A stretch of 64,000 nucleotides of DNA, from NCBI GenBank assembly GCA_039636785.1, contig CP144169.1, forward strand, positions 2,170,001-2,234,000, written 5' to 3'. The stretch comes from Micrococcaceae bacterium Sec5.7. GTDB taxonomy: Bacteria > Actinomycetota > Actinomycetes > Actinomycetales > Micrococcaceae. Position 1 is the stretch's first letter. Each line of letters opens with the position of its first letter. The notes below the pieces were generated by a model, which had not been told where the DNA came from, searched no databases, and was given only the letters and a program-made list of their open reading frames with translations. The translations under genes were made by a program, and so were the position numbers. This document shows positions 18,274-28,173 of this stretch, in pieces.

Positions 18274-21200
18274 CTACACGTTGGCGCCCAGGCGCTGGCT
18301 GATCACGGTGGACACGCCGTCGCCCCTCATGGTCACGCCGTAGAGGGCGTCGGCGACTTCCATGGTGCGTTTCTGGTGCGTGATCACAATCAGCTGGCTG
18401 GACTCGCGGAGTTCCTCGAAAATCGTGATCAGCCGCCCCAGATTGGTGTCATCCAGGGCTGCCTCAACCTCGTCCATCACGTAGAACGGCGACGGGCGGG
18501 CTTTGAAGATGGCCACCAGCAGCGCCACGGCGGTCAGCGACCGCTCTCCCCCGGACAGCAACGAAAGCCGCTTGATCTTCTTGCCGGCGGGGCGCGCCTC
18601 CACCTCGATGCCGGTGGCGAGCATGTCCGAGGGGTCGGTCAGAATGAGCCTGCCTTCGCCGCCGGGAAACAGCCGGGCAAAGACCCGCACGAACTGTGCC
18701 GCGGTATCTTCGAAAGCCTCCGCAAAGACCTTCTGCACCCGGTCATCAACCTCCTTGATGATCTCCAGCAGATCCTTGCGGCTGGATTTGAGATCCTCCA
18801 GCTGGGTGCTGAGGAACTGATGCCGTTCTTCCAACGCCGCAAACTCCTCCAGCGCGAGCGGATTCACCCTGCCCAACGCCGAGAGATCGCGTTCGGCCTT
18901 GCGGAGACGCTTCTCCTGCTCCCCCCGGACGAACGGCCTGCCCTCCGGAACCGGATTGCCGTCGTCGTCCACCCGGGTCCGCAACGCAGCCCATTTGTCA
19001 TCAGACTCCCCGGCAGGCAAAGGCACGGGCTTGTCCGGGCCATAATCGGCCACCAGCTGGTCCGCAGTGAGGCCGAGTTCCTCGATCGATCTGGTCTCCA
19101 GCGCCTCAATACGGAGCCGCTGCTGGGCTCGGGCCAGTTCGTCGCGGTGGACCGAGTCCGTCAGCTCGGCCAGTTCGCGGGCAAAAGCGTCATTGCCGGT
19201 CCGGACCTCGAGCAGTTCGCTGTCCCGCCGTTCACGGATTTCCTCCGCGAGATCGCGTTCCTGCCGTGCCAGCTCCACCGAGACGTCGATGAAGCCGACA
19301 ACCTGCTCCACCGCTGCGGACACGGCAGCCGCACGCTGAGCCTGGATCCTGCGGCGGCGCGCCCGTTCAGTCGCTTCCTCCCGGGCCCGGCGTTCAGTGG
19401 CCGCGGCGCGTTCCAGCGAGGCCGCCCGGTTCCGGGTGGCCGTCAGCTGTTCCTCTGCGCTGCGGAGCGCCAACCGCGCGTCCATTTCCGCGGAACGGGC
19501 CAGGGACGCCGCCAGGGCCAGCGAATCGCGGTACCCCGTGGATGGTTCTTCCTCCGCGGGAGATTCCTGCGCTGCCGCCAGGCGGGCGGCAACCCCGGCG
19601 AGGGCCTCCTGCTCCGTGACGATGTTGGCTTCGGCCTTCGCCAGGGATGCGGCCAGCCTGTCACTCTCGCCCACAGCGCTGCGCAGCACCGAGTTGAGGT
19701 GGCCCAGCCGTTCAGCTACCGCGGCCAGCCGGGCATCGGAGTCATGCAGTCTGTCCAGGGCAGCGTCCGCACGGTCCTGGGCGTCAGACCGCCGCGCCGC
19801 GGCACCGGCCAGGGCAAAGCGGCTTCGCTCCAGCTCGCCGGTGACGGCGGCCAGCCTGGCCACGGCGTCGTCGACGGCGGCCTGCACCTCCAGCAGCGAT
19901 GGTGCCTTCGCCGAACCCCCGTTGACGGAAAAGGACGTAAAAACGTCCCCGGCTTTGGTCACTGAGGTGAGTTCCGGACGCGTGGCCATCAGCTTCGCAG
20001 CCGAATCCAGGTCCTCCACAATGGCGGTGCCGGCCAGCAGCCGAGCCACGGCTCCGGCTGCTCGGCCGGCCGCCGAGACGAGATCCAGGGCCCACCGGGC
20101 ACCGCCCGGCAGCGCTTCGCGGGGTGCTGGGACACCGCCGTCGGGCGCTTTTGCTGCGGGGGAAGCCGCGGGTGATTCCAACATCAGAGCGGCGCGGCCG
20201 GCGTCGTCGTCCTTGAGGATCTGTACGGCAGCCATGGCCGCGGCGGAATCACTGACCACCACGGCATCCGAAGCGCTGCCCAGGGCGGCCGCAACGGCAG
20301 TCTCGTAGCCGGCTTCAACGGTGAGCATCGCCGCCAGGGTGCCAATGACACCCTCCAGGCCTGCGTGCAGAACGTGTTCGGAGCCGTCCTTGCGGTTCAG
20401 GCCAAGCTGCAGGGCATCGCGCCGGGCCAGCAGCGCGTCACGCTCACGGACGGCTTCCCGTTCGGCGGTTTTGAGTGAATCGATTTCCGCCAGCACTGAT
20501 TCAAGGACGGCGCTGGCGTTTTCGTAATCGGCGTCCAGAGTCTCCTCGCCGTCTTCAACGCCGGCCACCTGGGTTTCAAGGGCGGTGAACTCGCTCTGTG
20601 CCAGCCGGCGGCGTTCGGCACCGAAGGCCACGGATTCACGCAATCGCCCGAGTTCCGCCTGAGCGGACTCCACCCGGGACCGTGCCGCACCCACCTGGCC
20701 GGCGAGTTTGGCCAGTCCTTCGCGGCGGTCGGCTGCAGCCCGGAGAACCGCGGCGAGGCGTTTCTCTTCGGCGCTTGCGGCGTTCTCGGCGTCGTTCCGG
20801 GCCGCTGTGGCGGTCTCCAACGCACTGCGCTTGTCCAGGATATGGCGTTCAAGTTCGGCCTGTTCGCCCCTGACCCGGACTGCCTGCCTTTCGAGCTGTT
20901 CCGGATCCCGGCCGGAATCCGGGGCTGCGTCCGCTGAGCCGAGCAGGCGGGAGCGTTCCAGTGCCAGTGAACCCAGCGAGCGCAGGCGCTCACGGCCGGC
21001 GGAAAGCTGGTACCACGAGTCCCTGGCGGCGCTGAGGCGGGGAGCGGCCTCGGCCGCCAGCTGCTCCAGTGTGGCCTGCCGCTGGCGTCCGCTCTCCAGC
21101 TCCTGTTCCACAATGGCGCGGCGGGCCTTGAGCGCTGATTCATCGGCCACATCCTGGTCCAGGGATCCCTGGAGCTGCACGAGGTCATCTGCCAGCAGCC

Positions 21201-21882
21201 GGGCGCGGGCGTCACGGACCTCAAACTGGACGCTCTGGGCCCGGCGGGCCACTTCCGCCTGCTTGCCCAGCGGTGTGAGCTGCCGTCTGATTTCACCCGT
21301 CAGATCGCTGAGCCGCTGCAGATTGGCCTGCATGGCCTCGAGTTTGCGCACCGTCTTTTCCTTCCGGCGGCGGTGCTTGAGAATGCCGGCGGCCTCTTCG
21401 ATGAACCCGCGCCGGTCCTCCGGTGTGGCGTGCAGGACCTTGTCCAGCTGGCCCTGCCCCACAATGACGTGCATTTCCCGGCCCAGCCCGGAGTCCGAGA
21501 GGAGCTCCTGGATATCCAGCAGCCGGCAGCCGGCACCGTTGATGGCATACTCGGAACCGCCCGTCCGGAAGAGAGTACGCGAAATGGTGACTTCGCTGTA
21601 CTCAATGGGCAGGGCGCCGTCGGTGTTGTCTATGGTCAGGGAAACATGTGCACGGCCCAGCGGCGGACGCCCGGAGGTACCGGCGAAAATGACATCCTCC
21701 ATCTTGCCGCCGCGGAGTGTCTTGGCGCCCTGCTCACCCATGACCCAGGCGAGCGCATCCACCACGTTGGACTTGCCTGAACCGTTGGGGCCCACCACTG
21801 CCGTGACGCCGGGCTCAAAGTCAAAGGTGGTGGCCGACGCAAACGACTTGAATCCCCGGACAGTCAGACTTTTGAGGTGCAA
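18274..21882 (-). CDS. smc: Chromosome partition protein SMC
   Basis: Condensin ATPase that organises and segregates the chromosome with ScpA/ScpB. The 1202-residue protein has the Walker A GPNGSGKSN (residues 31-39), two long coiled-coil arms rich in Ala/Arg/Glu, a hinge at roughly 500-690 (ending near the GG-containing VNGGSAKAP), and at the C-terminus the ABC signature LSGGERSLTAVALL with Walker B FYVMDEVEAALDD. Full length for the family. Open frames of up to 756 codons on the other strand are antisense shadows. Confidence 0.97.
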   Translation of the reverse strand: MHLKSLTVRGFKSFASATTFDFEPGVTAVVGPNGSGKSNVVDALAWVMGEQGAKTLRGGKMEDVIFAGTSGRPPLGRAHVSLTIDNTDGALPIEYSEVTISRTLFRTGGSEYAINGAGCRLLDIQELLSDSGLGREMHVIVGQGQLDKVLHATPEDRRGFIEEAAGILKHRRRKEKTVRKLEAMQANLQRLSDLTGEIRRQLTPLGKQAEVARRAQSVQFEVRDARARLLADDLVQLQGSLDQDVADESALKARRAIVEQELESGRQRQATLEQLAAEAAPRLSAARDSWYQLSAGRERLRSLGSLALERSRLLGSADAAPDSGRDPEQLERQAVRVRGEQAELERHILDKRSALETATAARNDAENAASAEEKRLAAVLRAAADRREGLAKLAGQVGAARSRVESAQAELGRLRESVAFGAERRRLAQSEFTALETQVAGVEDGEETLDADYENASAVLESVLAEIDSLKTAEREAVRERDALLARRDALQLGLNRKDGSEHVLHAGLEGVIGTLAAMLTVEAGYETAVAAALGSASDAVVVSDSAAAMAAVQILKDDDAGRAALMLESPAASPAAKAPDGGVPAPREALPGGARWALDLVSAAGRAAGAVARLLAGTAIVEDLDSAAKLMATRPELTSVTKAGDVFTSFSVNGGSAKAPSLLEVQAAVDDAVARLAAVTGELERSRFALAGAAARRSDAQDRADAALDRLHDSDARLAAVAERLGHLNSVLRSAVGESDRLAASLAKAEANIVTEQEALAGVAARLAAAQESPAEEEPSTGYRDSLALAASLARSAEMDARLALRSAEEQLTATRNRAASLERAAATERRAREEATERARRRRIQAQRAAAVSAAVEQVVGFIDVSVELARQERDLAEEIRERRDSELLEVRTGNDAFARELAELTDSVHRDELARAQQRLRIEALETRSIEELGLTADQLVADYGPDKPVPLPAGESDDKWAALRTRVDDDGNPVPEGRPFVRGEQEKRLRKAERDLSALGRVNPLALEEFAALEERHQFLSTQLEDLKSSRKDLLEIIKEVDDRVQKVFAEAFEDTAAQFVRVFARLFPGGEGRLILTDPSDMLATGIEVEARPAGKKIKRLSLLSGGERSLTAVALLVAIFKARPSPFYVMDEVEAALDDTNLGRLITIFEELRESSQLIVITHQKRTMEVADALYGVTMRGDGVSTVISQRLGANV

Positions 21883-22122
21883 GGTGTTTCTGGTCTCCTG
21901 AGTGGCTGAAGCGGCTGCGTTCCCTGCCCTAAATCTACTGCCTGCCGGTGGATTTCCCCGGATTTGGGCCCGTTAGGGCAGGAGCCAATGCGCCGCGGAT
22001 CCCGCTGTCATGGTGGCAAGTCCATTCGTGAAACCGGGGACTCCCGCGGCCTGTTGTGACCCTTGCCGGCCGAGAGTAGTTTCAAGTCAATCGGACGTTT
22101 GTTACCGGGGATGGGAGACGGC

Positions 22123-22704
22123 ATGTCTGCACCGACTGAAGGTAGGGAGCTGGCCGGTACGGAGCCAGCGGGTGTCAGGGCTCGCGATTCCGCCGCCCGA
22201 CCACGTCGGAGGCGGATGAGAACAATCCCTGTGGTTCTCGTGATTGTTGCCTTTTCGCTAGGCACAGCCGCGTGTACCGCTGAGCCGCCCGCCGGCATAC
22301 CGACGACCCTCTGGAACCAGGGCGCGGCCGACCCCCTGAAGCCGATCGGGCTCGTGGGCCAGGGCGCGCCGAAGCCCGCGCCCCTGGCCACCTCCTACCA
22401 GGAAGGCCTCGATGACATCGGGGACTGGCGGCTGCTGGAGATCAATGACGGCGGCGCACAGCTGGTGATCCAGTACTCCCAGGATGGTTGCGCGGTTGGC
22501 CAAGGGGTCATCGTGGCCCAGACCTCCGCCGACGTCGCTCTCGTCCCGATCTACCGGAACGGGCCCGAGGGAACCCCCTGCGACGCCGTATTGCATGTAC
22601 CCATCGGGATCATTACCCTGGCCAAGCCGCTGGGAGACAGAAGACTGCTGCACCTGCCCGGAGACGGGACCATGCAGCCACCAACCCAACCGCCGCCCCC
22701 ATAA
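22123..22704 (+). CDS. Predicted lipoprotein or secreted protein, unknown function
   Basis: A 193-residue product. The ATG (22123) is preceded by GGGAG at good spacing. Residues 1-31 are hydrophilic and end in a basic RPRRRR block, followed by a hydrophobic stretch (MRTIPVVLVIVAFSLGTAAC) with a Cys in an imperfect lipobox (TAAC). A shorter start at 22216 would give a classical lipoprotein signal. The rest has a conserved-looking domain, LDDIGDWRLLEINDGGAQLVIQYSQDGC...LHVPIGIITLAKPLGDRRLLH, and a Pro-rich C-terminus. I do not recognise the family. Convergent with mutM. Confidence 0.72.
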   Translation: MSAPTEGRELAGTEPAGVRARDSAARPRRRRMRTIPVVLVIVAFSLGTAACTAEPPAGIPTTLWNQGAADPLKPIGLVGQGAPKPAPLATSYQEGLDDIGDWRLLEINDGGAQLVIQYSQDGCAVGQGVIVAQTSADVALVPIYRNGPEGTPCDAVLHVPIGIITLAKPLGDRRLLHLPGDGTMQPPTQPPPP

Positions 22705-22845
22705 CGCCCGAAACTCGACGCCGACTTTCCAATGGGCGTGGCACCCTGCGGCGCAACAACACCCGGCGAGTCGTCAGGTGCTGCCATTTCAGCCGTTTCG
22801 GGCCGCTTAAACCTGTCACGACCACCGCTGTCACCAGCGCCGCTT

Positions 22846-23856
22846 TCACCAGCGTCCGCTCCGGGGCCGCGGCTGGCAGACCGGGCAGGTATAGGAGGAC
22901 CGGTTCATGAATTGTTCGCGTTTGATGATGCTGACAAGGCCGACGGCGGCGCAACGGCTGCACTCCTGGCCCTCGCGGCCGTAGGCGTTCAGGGACCGGT
23001 CGAAGTACCCCGAGGCACCGTTGACGTTCACGTACAGCGAGTCAAAACTCGTGCCGCCGGCGGCAAGGGCATCAAGCATGACCTCCCGGGCTGCGCCCAG
23101 TACCCGCTCTGCTTCCGCGCGGCGCAGGGTGTCTGTGGGGCGCGCATAGTGCAGCCGGGCCCGCCACAACGCCTCATCTGCATAGATGTTGCCGATTCCG
23201 GAGATCAGACCCTGGTCCAGGAGGGCGCGCTTCAGGCCGGTTTTCCGGGCGCGCAGCCGGCGGTAGAAGCCGTCAAATGAGAAGTATGGATCCAGCGGGT
23301 CCCGGGCAATGTGCGACGCTTCTTCCGCGATCAGCGGCACGGGGGTTTCCGCGAGACCGCCGGGACCGCCGTCGTCCGTTGGGACCATGGAGGTGACGAA
23401 CAGTCCGCCAAAAATCCGTTGGTCCACAAACCGCAGCTGTTCGGGCATGCCATCACGGGGGCTCAGGCGCAGCCTGACCTTGAGGTGCTTCTCGTCCGGG
23501 ACTGCGGTGTCCTGCATCAGCAGCTGGCCGCTCATGCCAAGATGCGCCATCAGCGCGACGGCGGGTGGCGCCGCATCGCCGTCGGCGGCACCGTCATGAG
23601 CCGCATCGCCGTCGGCGGCACCGCTATCAACGGCAGCCGCGGATGAAGCGTCCCGCAAAGGCATCCACAGGAACTTCCCCCGGCGGACAACATCCAGGAC
23701 TCTGGCGCCTACAAGGTTGCCGGCGAAGTCCTCGGTGCCCAGGGCGTGCCTCCTGATGGAGCGCGGATCCAGGACGTCCACCGAAGTGATTGTCCGGCCG
23801 CGGACCCAGTTCACCAGCCCGCGGCGGACAACCTCGACTTCGGGGAGTTCAGGCAC
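22846..23856 (-). CDS. mutM: Formamidopyrimidine-DNA glycosylase MutM (Fpg)
   Basis: Base-excision repair enzyme that removes 8-oxoguanine and formamidopyrimidines and nicks the abasic site. The start [14 protein letters not shown] contains the catalytic Pro2 and Glu3. The helix-two-turn-helix segment has [18 protein letters not shown], and the C-terminal zinc finger is CSRCAAVG...YTCPVC. At 336 residues it is longer than usual because of a low-complexity insert (about residues 70-100, rich in Gly-Ala-Asp) encoded by a tandem DNA repeat. It starts nine bases after the rnc stop, in the rpmF-rnc-mutM operon. Confidence 0.96.
   Translation of the reverse strand: MPELPEVEVVRRGLVNWVRGRTITSVDVLDPRSIRRHALGTEDFAGNLVGARVLDVVRRGKFLWMPLRDASSAAAVDSGAADGDAAHDGAADGDAAPPAVALMAHLGMSGQLLMQDTAVPDEKHLKVRLRLSPRDGMPEQLRFVDQRIFGGLFVTSMVPTDDGGPGGLAETPVPLIAEEASHIARDPLDPYFSFDGFYRRLRARKTGLKRALLDQGLISGIGNIYADEALWRARLHYARPTDTLRRAEAERVLGAAREVMLDALAAGGTSFDSLYVNVNGASGYFDRSLNAYGREGQECSRCAAVGLVSIIKREQFMNRSSYTCPVCQPRPRSGRW
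23571..23623. repeat. Tandem repeat inside mutM
   Basis: A 23-nt unit is perfectly repeated at 23571-23593 and 23601-23623 with a 30-nt period, which encodes a ten-residue duplication ([10 protein letters not shown] then [10 protein letters not shown]). It keeps the reading frame. Confidence 0.85.
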
Positions 23857-23864
23857 AGCGCAGC

Positions 23865-24587
23865 CTAATTGGTGACTTCGGATTCCGGCTGCGAAGCAGG
23901 GCCGGCAGTGCCGGTCAGCTTGCGCCAGGCGTCCGAGGCAGCTTCCTGTTCGGCTTCCTTTTTGGAGTGCCCCGCGCCGTTACCGTAGGCCGTGCCGCCG
24001 ATCATCAGCACTGCCTCGAAGGTACGTGCGTGATCAGGGCCGGAGCCGTCAACGGCGTAGTTGATGGTTCCCATCTGTCGGCTGGCGGCAAGCTCCTGGA
24101 TGCTGGTCTTCCAGTCGGTCCCGGCGCCGAGGGCGGCTGCGTCCTTGAGCAGCGGCCCGACCAGCCGCATGACCAGCCGGCGGGCAGTCTCGATGTCGTT
24201 GGAGACATAGGTGGCGCCGATCAGCGCTTCCATGGTGTCCGCCAGAATGGAGGACTTGTTCTTTCCTTCGGTGAGCTTCTCGCCCTGGCCCAGGTAGATG
24301 TAGTCACCGATGCCGAGGCTGCGGCCGATTCCAGCCAGTGCCCGCGTGCTGACCACGGCGGAACGGCGCTTGGCCAAATCTCCTTCGGGCAGCGTTGGGT
24401 TGTCACGGTACAGCGCGTCAGTCACGGAGAATCCCAGTATGGAATCCCCCAGGAACTCGAGGCGTTCGTTGGTGGGTATGCCGCCGTTTTCGTAGGCATA
24501 GGAACGGTGTGTCAGAGCAAGACGAAGCGTCCCGGCGTCAATATTGACACCGAGACGCTTCAGAAGCTCTTCAGTTGAAGACATCAT
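23865..24587 (-). CDS. rnc: Ribonuclease III
   Basis: Double-strand-specific endonuclease for rRNA and mRNA processing. The 240-residue protein has the signature [13 protein letters not shown] with the catalytic Glu/Asp residues, a second acidic motif in [15 protein letters not shown], and a C-terminal double-stranded-RNA-binding domain ([16 protein letters not shown]...[16 protein letters not shown]). It sits between rpmF and mutM, as in most Actinobacteria. The ATG at 24587 and the next ATG codon both fit. Confidence 0.96.
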   Translation of the reverse strand: MMSSTEELLKRLGVNIDAGTLRLALTHRSYAYENGGIPTNERLEFLGDSILGFSVTDALYRDNPTLPEGDLAKRRSAVVSTRALAGIGRSLGIGDYIYLGQGEKLTEGKNKSSILADTMEALIGATYVSNDIETARRLVMRLVGPLLKDAAALGAGTDWKTSIQELAASRQMGTINYAVDGSGPDHARTFEAVLMIGGTAYGNGAGHSKKEAEQEAASDAWRKLTGTAGPASQPESEVTN

Positions 24588-24606
24588 AGTCAGCCTTTAT
24601 GGCTTA

Positions 24607-24810
24607 TTAGACGTCAGCGACCTTGCGGCCCTTGTACTCAAGGAACAGCGCAGTGCCAGCCGAGTCGGTGACGACCTTTGCCTGGTGCGGCAGGCTGTAC
24701 GTAACCTGGCCGTTCTCAACGGTCTTCACCAGGTGGGGGGCAGTTGCCTTCCACTGGGAGCGGCGGGCGCGGGTATTCGAGCGAGACATTTTCCGCTTGG
24801 GAACAGCCAC
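24607..24810 (-). CDS. rpmF: 50S ribosomal protein L32
   Basis: A 67-residue ribosomal protein starting [20 protein letters not shown], the typical L32 opening. The zinc-binding Cys pairs found in many L32 proteins are absent, so this is a zinc-independent form. It lies between the DUF177 gene and rnc, the conserved yceD-rpmF pairing. Confidence 0.96.
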   Translation of the reverse strand: MAVPKRKMSRSNTRARRSQWKATAPHLVKTVENGQVTYSLPHQAKVVTDSAGTALFLEYKGRKVADV

Positions 24811-24846
24811 GGCTAACTCATTTCTCTCTAGACAAACACTTACAAA

Positions 24847-25371
24847 TCAATTTTGCCGGTCAGGCTTAGCCAAGTCGGCTAGGGCAGCCCAGCGAGGATC
24901 CAAGACCTCGTGGTGGTGCCCCGGCTCGTCTTCCAGGCGAACTCCGCATTCGGAACAAAGGCCCTGGCAGTCTTCCCGGCACACCGGCTGGAACGGCAGC
25001 ATGGTTACAACTGCGTCCCGCAACACCGGTTCAAGATCGATCAGATCGTGCTCGACTCGACGTTGCTCTTCATCGTCTTCTTCGTCCGAAAGCAGAACGC
25101 CTTCGTAGAAGAAAAGTTCTTGCACATTGACCTCAAGGTCATACGCAAGGGGATCCAGGCATCTGCCGCATTCGCCGGTAACTTTGGCGATTACGTCTCC
25201 TGATACCAGAATTCCTTCGTGTACGGCCTCGAGCCTCAGGTCCAGCCCGATATCCGAGCCTTGCTTCACGCCAATGAGTGCCACACCAAGATCGCTTGGT
25301 GCAGGTACATGTTCCGTCAGCGTCCGCATGCTCCCCGGACTGCGTCCGAGGTCCTTGACGTCGAACGCCAA
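24847..25371 (-). CDS. DUF177 (YceD-like) metal-binding protein
   Basis: A 174-residue member of the DUF177/YceD family, usually encoded just before rpmF and linked to 23S rRNA or large-subunit biogenesis. Two cysteine pairs, ECGRC and CREDCQGLCSECG, look like a zinc site. The first canonical start is TTG at 25369-25371, which lacks a ribosome binding site. The frame stays open upstream, and eight codons earlier an ATT (25393-25395) sits five bases after AGGAG; homologues I recall begin with a few residues before the LAFDVKDLGR segment, so the true start may be that ATT. Confidence 0.88.
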   Translation of the reverse strand: MAFDVKDLGRSPGSMRTLTEHVPAPSDLGVALIGVKQGSDIGLDLRLEAVHEGILVSGDVIAKVTGECGRCLDPLAYDLEVNVQELFFYEGVLLSDEEDDEEQRRVEHDLIDLEPVLRDAVVTMLPFQPVCREDCQGLCSECGVRLEDEPGHHHEVLDPRWAALADLAKPDRQN

Positions 25372-25548
25372 GGGCGAACTAGCATCACGTTTAATGAGAA
25401 CTCCTGTTGAACATATGACCGACGTACTATCCTAGCCTGAAGTCCCGGGCGGACTCAAACCGGGCGGCGGGCACGCAGTTCGAAACTGCAGGCCAGCCTG
25501 GGGAATGGGCCGCACAAGCGGCAGGAGGCCGTCGAGTACCGGTCTAGC

Positions 25549-26049
25549 TTACCCTCTTGGCGCCTGATCCGCAGGGGACGCGCCAGCCAGCAGGCGTTTC
25601 AGCACGGATCTGGGCACGTATTCCGACACGCTGCCGCCCAGTGCCGAGACTTCCTTGATGAGAGTGGAAGACAGATGCAGGTAGTGCGCTTCAGCCGGGA
25701 GGAAGACAGTCTCCACTCCGCTGAGCTGCCGGTTCATGGTGGCCATCGGCAGTTCGTAGTCAAAATCGGATGATGACCGGAGTCCCTTGACGATCGCCGA
25801 AACTCCGCGCTGCCGGCAGTATTCCGCCAGGAGTCCCTCCCCCACCGGTTCAACCACAATGCCGCGCAGGGATGCCAGGGTTTCCCGCGCCATCTCGATC
25901 CGCTCCTCGAGGCCGAACCGGTAATTTTTCGAGTAGTTGGTGGACACCGCCACAATCACCTCGTCAAAAAGGCTCGCGGCCCGGGCGATGACCTCCAGAT
26001 GCCCGTTGTGGATGGGGTCGTAGGAGCCTGGACAAACTGCGCGTCTCAT
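25549..26049 (-). CDS. coaD: Phosphopantetheine adenylyltransferase CoaD
   Basis: Transfers AMP to 4'-phosphopantetheine, the penultimate step of coenzyme A synthesis. The 166-residue protein has the nucleotidyltransferase motif PGSYDPIHNGHLEVI (TxGxxDPxHxGH type) and the C-terminal LSSTLIKEVSALGG, with the STxIKE-type motif. Length is normal. In relatives coaD is adjacent to rsmD; here three plus-strand genes separate them. Confidence 0.96.
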   Translation of the reverse strand: MRRAVCPGSYDPIHNGHLEVIARAASLFDEVIVAVSTNYSKNYRFGLEERIEMARETLASLRGIVVEPVGEGLLAEYCRQRGVSAIVKGLRSSSDFDYELPMATMNRQLSGVETVFLPAEAHYLHLSSTLIKEVSALGGSVSEYVPRSVLKRLLAGASPADQAPRG

Positions 26050-26092
26050 TCTCCGAACTTACCCCATCTTCGGGCCGGGATACCATGACTGG

Positions 26093-26968
26093 ATGAATCC
26101 TCAGACGGAACCTTTTACAGTCACGGGCGGCGCTGTGCTGGTCACCGGAGCCGCCATGGGAATGGGCCGGCTCTACGCACTCCGGGCCGCGCGCGAAGGC
26201 GCCGCAACCGTGATTCTCTGGGACGTGGACCAGGATGGCCTGGAAAGTGTTGCGGCGGAAGTCAGTGCCTTTGGTGCCAGGGCTGTGGTCCGGCAGGTCA
26301 ACCTCGCGGACCGCGCGGCCATTGCTTCAGCCGCCGAGGACTGCCGTGCGGAGGGCCCGCTGACGCTCCTGATCAACAATGCCGGAATCGTCCGCGGTGC
26401 TTTCTTCTGGGACCACGATCCGCAGCAGGACATCGCGCTGACCATGGACGTCAACGCGCTGGCGCCCATGTACGTTTCTCTGGCTTTCCTGCCGGGCATG
26501 ATGGCCGACGCCGGCAGGCCCCGGAGGATTCTCAACGTCGCCTCTGCGGCGGGTACGGTGGCCAACCCCCGGATGAGCGTTTATGCGGCGTCCAAGTGGG
26601 CCGTCATCGGCTGGAGCGACTCCCTGCGGCTCGAACTCGAGCAGCAGGGCCACACCCACCTCCGGGTCACCACGTTCTGCCCCGGCTACATCTCCACCGG
26701 GATGTTCGCCGGCGCCCGCGGGCCGCTGATGACACCGCTGATGACGCCGGACGACGCCGTCGGGCGGGCATGGCGGGCAACCGTTGCGGGTGATCCGCTG
26801 CTGATTGCGCCGTGGACCGCCAATCTGGGCAAGTCCCTGCGCGGCATCCTCCCTGTCAGGGCCTGGGATGTTGTGGGCGGCCGGATCTTCAGGATTTACT
26901 CGAGTATGGACAAATTCACCGGACGGACCGAAAAGCCCGGGCTCAACGCCAAGGCGGGACAGAAGTGA
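26093..26968 (+). CDS. Short-chain dehydrogenase/reductase
   Basis: A 291-residue NAD(P)-dependent oxidoreductase of the SDR family. The nucleotide motif is VTGAAMGMGRLYALR (TGxxxGxG), with NNAG at LLINNAGIVRG, a catalytic Ser in LNVASAAG, and YAASK for the Tyr-Lys pair. An extra C-terminal stretch of about 45 residues suggests a hydrophobic-substrate reductase. The stop overlaps the next gene by four bases (GTGA), so the two are translationally coupled. Substrate unknown. Confidence 0.88.
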   Translation: MNPQTEPFTVTGGAVLVTGAAMGMGRLYALRAAREGAATVILWDVDQDGLESVAAEVSAFGARAVVRQVNLADRAAIASAAEDCRAEGPLTLLINNAGIVRGAFFWDHDPQQDIALTMDVNALAPMYVSLAFLPGMMADAGRPRRILNVASAAGTVANPRMSVYAASKWAVIGWSDSLRLELEQQGHTHLRVTTFCPGYISTGMFAGARGPLMTPLMTPDDAVGRAWRATVAGDPLLIAPWTANLGKSLRGILPVRAWDVVGGRIFRIYSSMDKFTGRTEKPGLNAKAGQK

Positions 26969-28173
26969 CGGCCGCAGTTGCCGCACCATGGCGGCGGGCG
27001 GCCAGAGGGGCCAACCTCCTTGCCCCCGACGGCGTCCTGGGCGTCACCATCTTTGAAGAAATGACCACACTGGCTCTCCAGACGGGCGCCATCAACCTCG
27101 GCCAGGGCTTCCCAGACGAGGACGGCCCGGCCGAAATCAAAGCTGCAGCGCAGGCCGCCATCGCCTCGGGCGCCAACCAGTACGCTCCAGGCAAAGGCAT
27201 CCTGGAACTGCGTGAAGCCATCTCGGCCCATCAGGAGCGGTTCTACGGCCTGACGCCGGATCCGCAGACGGAGATCATCGTCACCACCGGCGCCACCGAG
27301 GGCATTGCGGCGGCACTCCTGGCCTTCGTGGGGCCAGGCGACGAGGTGCTGACATTCGAGCCCTTCTACGATTCCTACGGCGCCATCATCGGGCTGTCCG
27401 GCGCCACTCACACCACCGCCCCGCTGCTGGCACCGGATTTCCTTCCCGACCTGGCAGCGCTGGAGTCGGCATTCAGCAGCAACACCAAGGCGGTGCTGCT
27501 GAACAATCCGCACAACCCCACCGGTGCCGTGTTCCCACGCGAAGTGCTGCAGCGCGTCGTGGAACTGGCCCGGAAATACGATGCCCTGATCATCACCGAT
27601 GAGGTTTACGAGCACCTCACGTTTGGTGCCAGCCACATTCCGGTGGCCACGCTGCCGGGCGCGGCTGAGCGGACCATCACTATTTCCTCGGCCGGCAAGA
27701 CGTTTTCCTTCACCGGCTGGAAGATCGGCTGGCTGAGCGGACCGGAGGAGCTCGTGGCGGCAATCCGCACGGTCAAGCAGTTCCTGACTTACAGCTCGGG
27801 CACACCGTTCCAGAGCGCGATTGCGGCCGGCCTGGCGCTCCCGGATGGCTTCTACACCGGCATTTCCGCCACCCTGCGGACGAAGCGGGACATCCTCAGC
27901 GAGGGCCTCAGGGCAGCAGGTCTTGATGTTTTCACTCCCGAGGGCACGTATTTTGTCAACGTGGACACCTCGCCGCTGGGGATCAGTGACTCGGTGGACC
28001 TCGCTCGCAGGCTGCCGGCGCTGGTGGGCGTCGCAGCCATTCCGGTGCCGGTTTTCTGCCACCCCGAAGGCGCCGAACGCACCCGCAGCCTGCTGCGCTT
28101 TGCCTTCTGCAAGAAGACCGGGGTCCTGGAAGAGGCCGCCGCCAGACTTGCTACCCTCCGCGACAGGCTCTGA
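26965..28173 (+). CDS. PLP-dependent aminotransferase (class I/II, DapC/methionine aminotransferase-like)
   Basis: A 402-residue fold-type I aminotransferase. The PLP lysine is in SSAGKTFSFTGWKIGW, the N-terminal glycine-rich INLGQGFPDEDGP is conserved, and NNPHNPTGAVF marks the cofactor-binding Asn. The layout resembles YbdL and actinobacterial DapC enzymes. The GTG at 26965 overlaps the SDR stop by four bases; an open frame upstream lies inside the SDR gene. It ends with a TGATG overlap into the next gene. Confidence 0.88.
   Translation: MTAAVAAPWRRAARGANLLAPDGVLGVTIFEEMTTLALQTGAINLGQGFPDEDGPAEIKAAAQAAIASGANQYAPGKGILELREAISAHQERFYGLTPDPQTEIIVTTGATEGIAAALLAFVGPGDEVLTFEPFYDSYGAIIGLSGATHTTAPLLAPDFLPDLAALESAFSSNTKAVLLNNPHNPTGAVFPREVLQRVVELARKYDALIITDEVYEHLTFGASHIPVATLPGAAERTITISSAGKTFSFTGWKIGWLSGPEELVAAIRTVKQFLTYSSGTPFQSAIAAGLALPDGFYTGISATLRTKRDILSEGLRAAGLDVFTPEGTYFVNVDTSPLGISDSVDLARRLPALVGVAAIPVPVFCHPEGAERTRSLLRFAFCKKTGVLEEAAARLATLRDRL

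Noticed and set aside
17695..19965. 756-codon plus-strand open frame over ftsY and smc
   Set aside because: Antisense shadow of two strongly conserved genes in high-GC DNA; no motifs.
25388..25415. Seven-codon leader peptide (MFNRSSH) before the DUF177 gene
   Set aside because: Its ATG has no ribosome binding site and it overlaps the AGGAG that better serves the ATT start.
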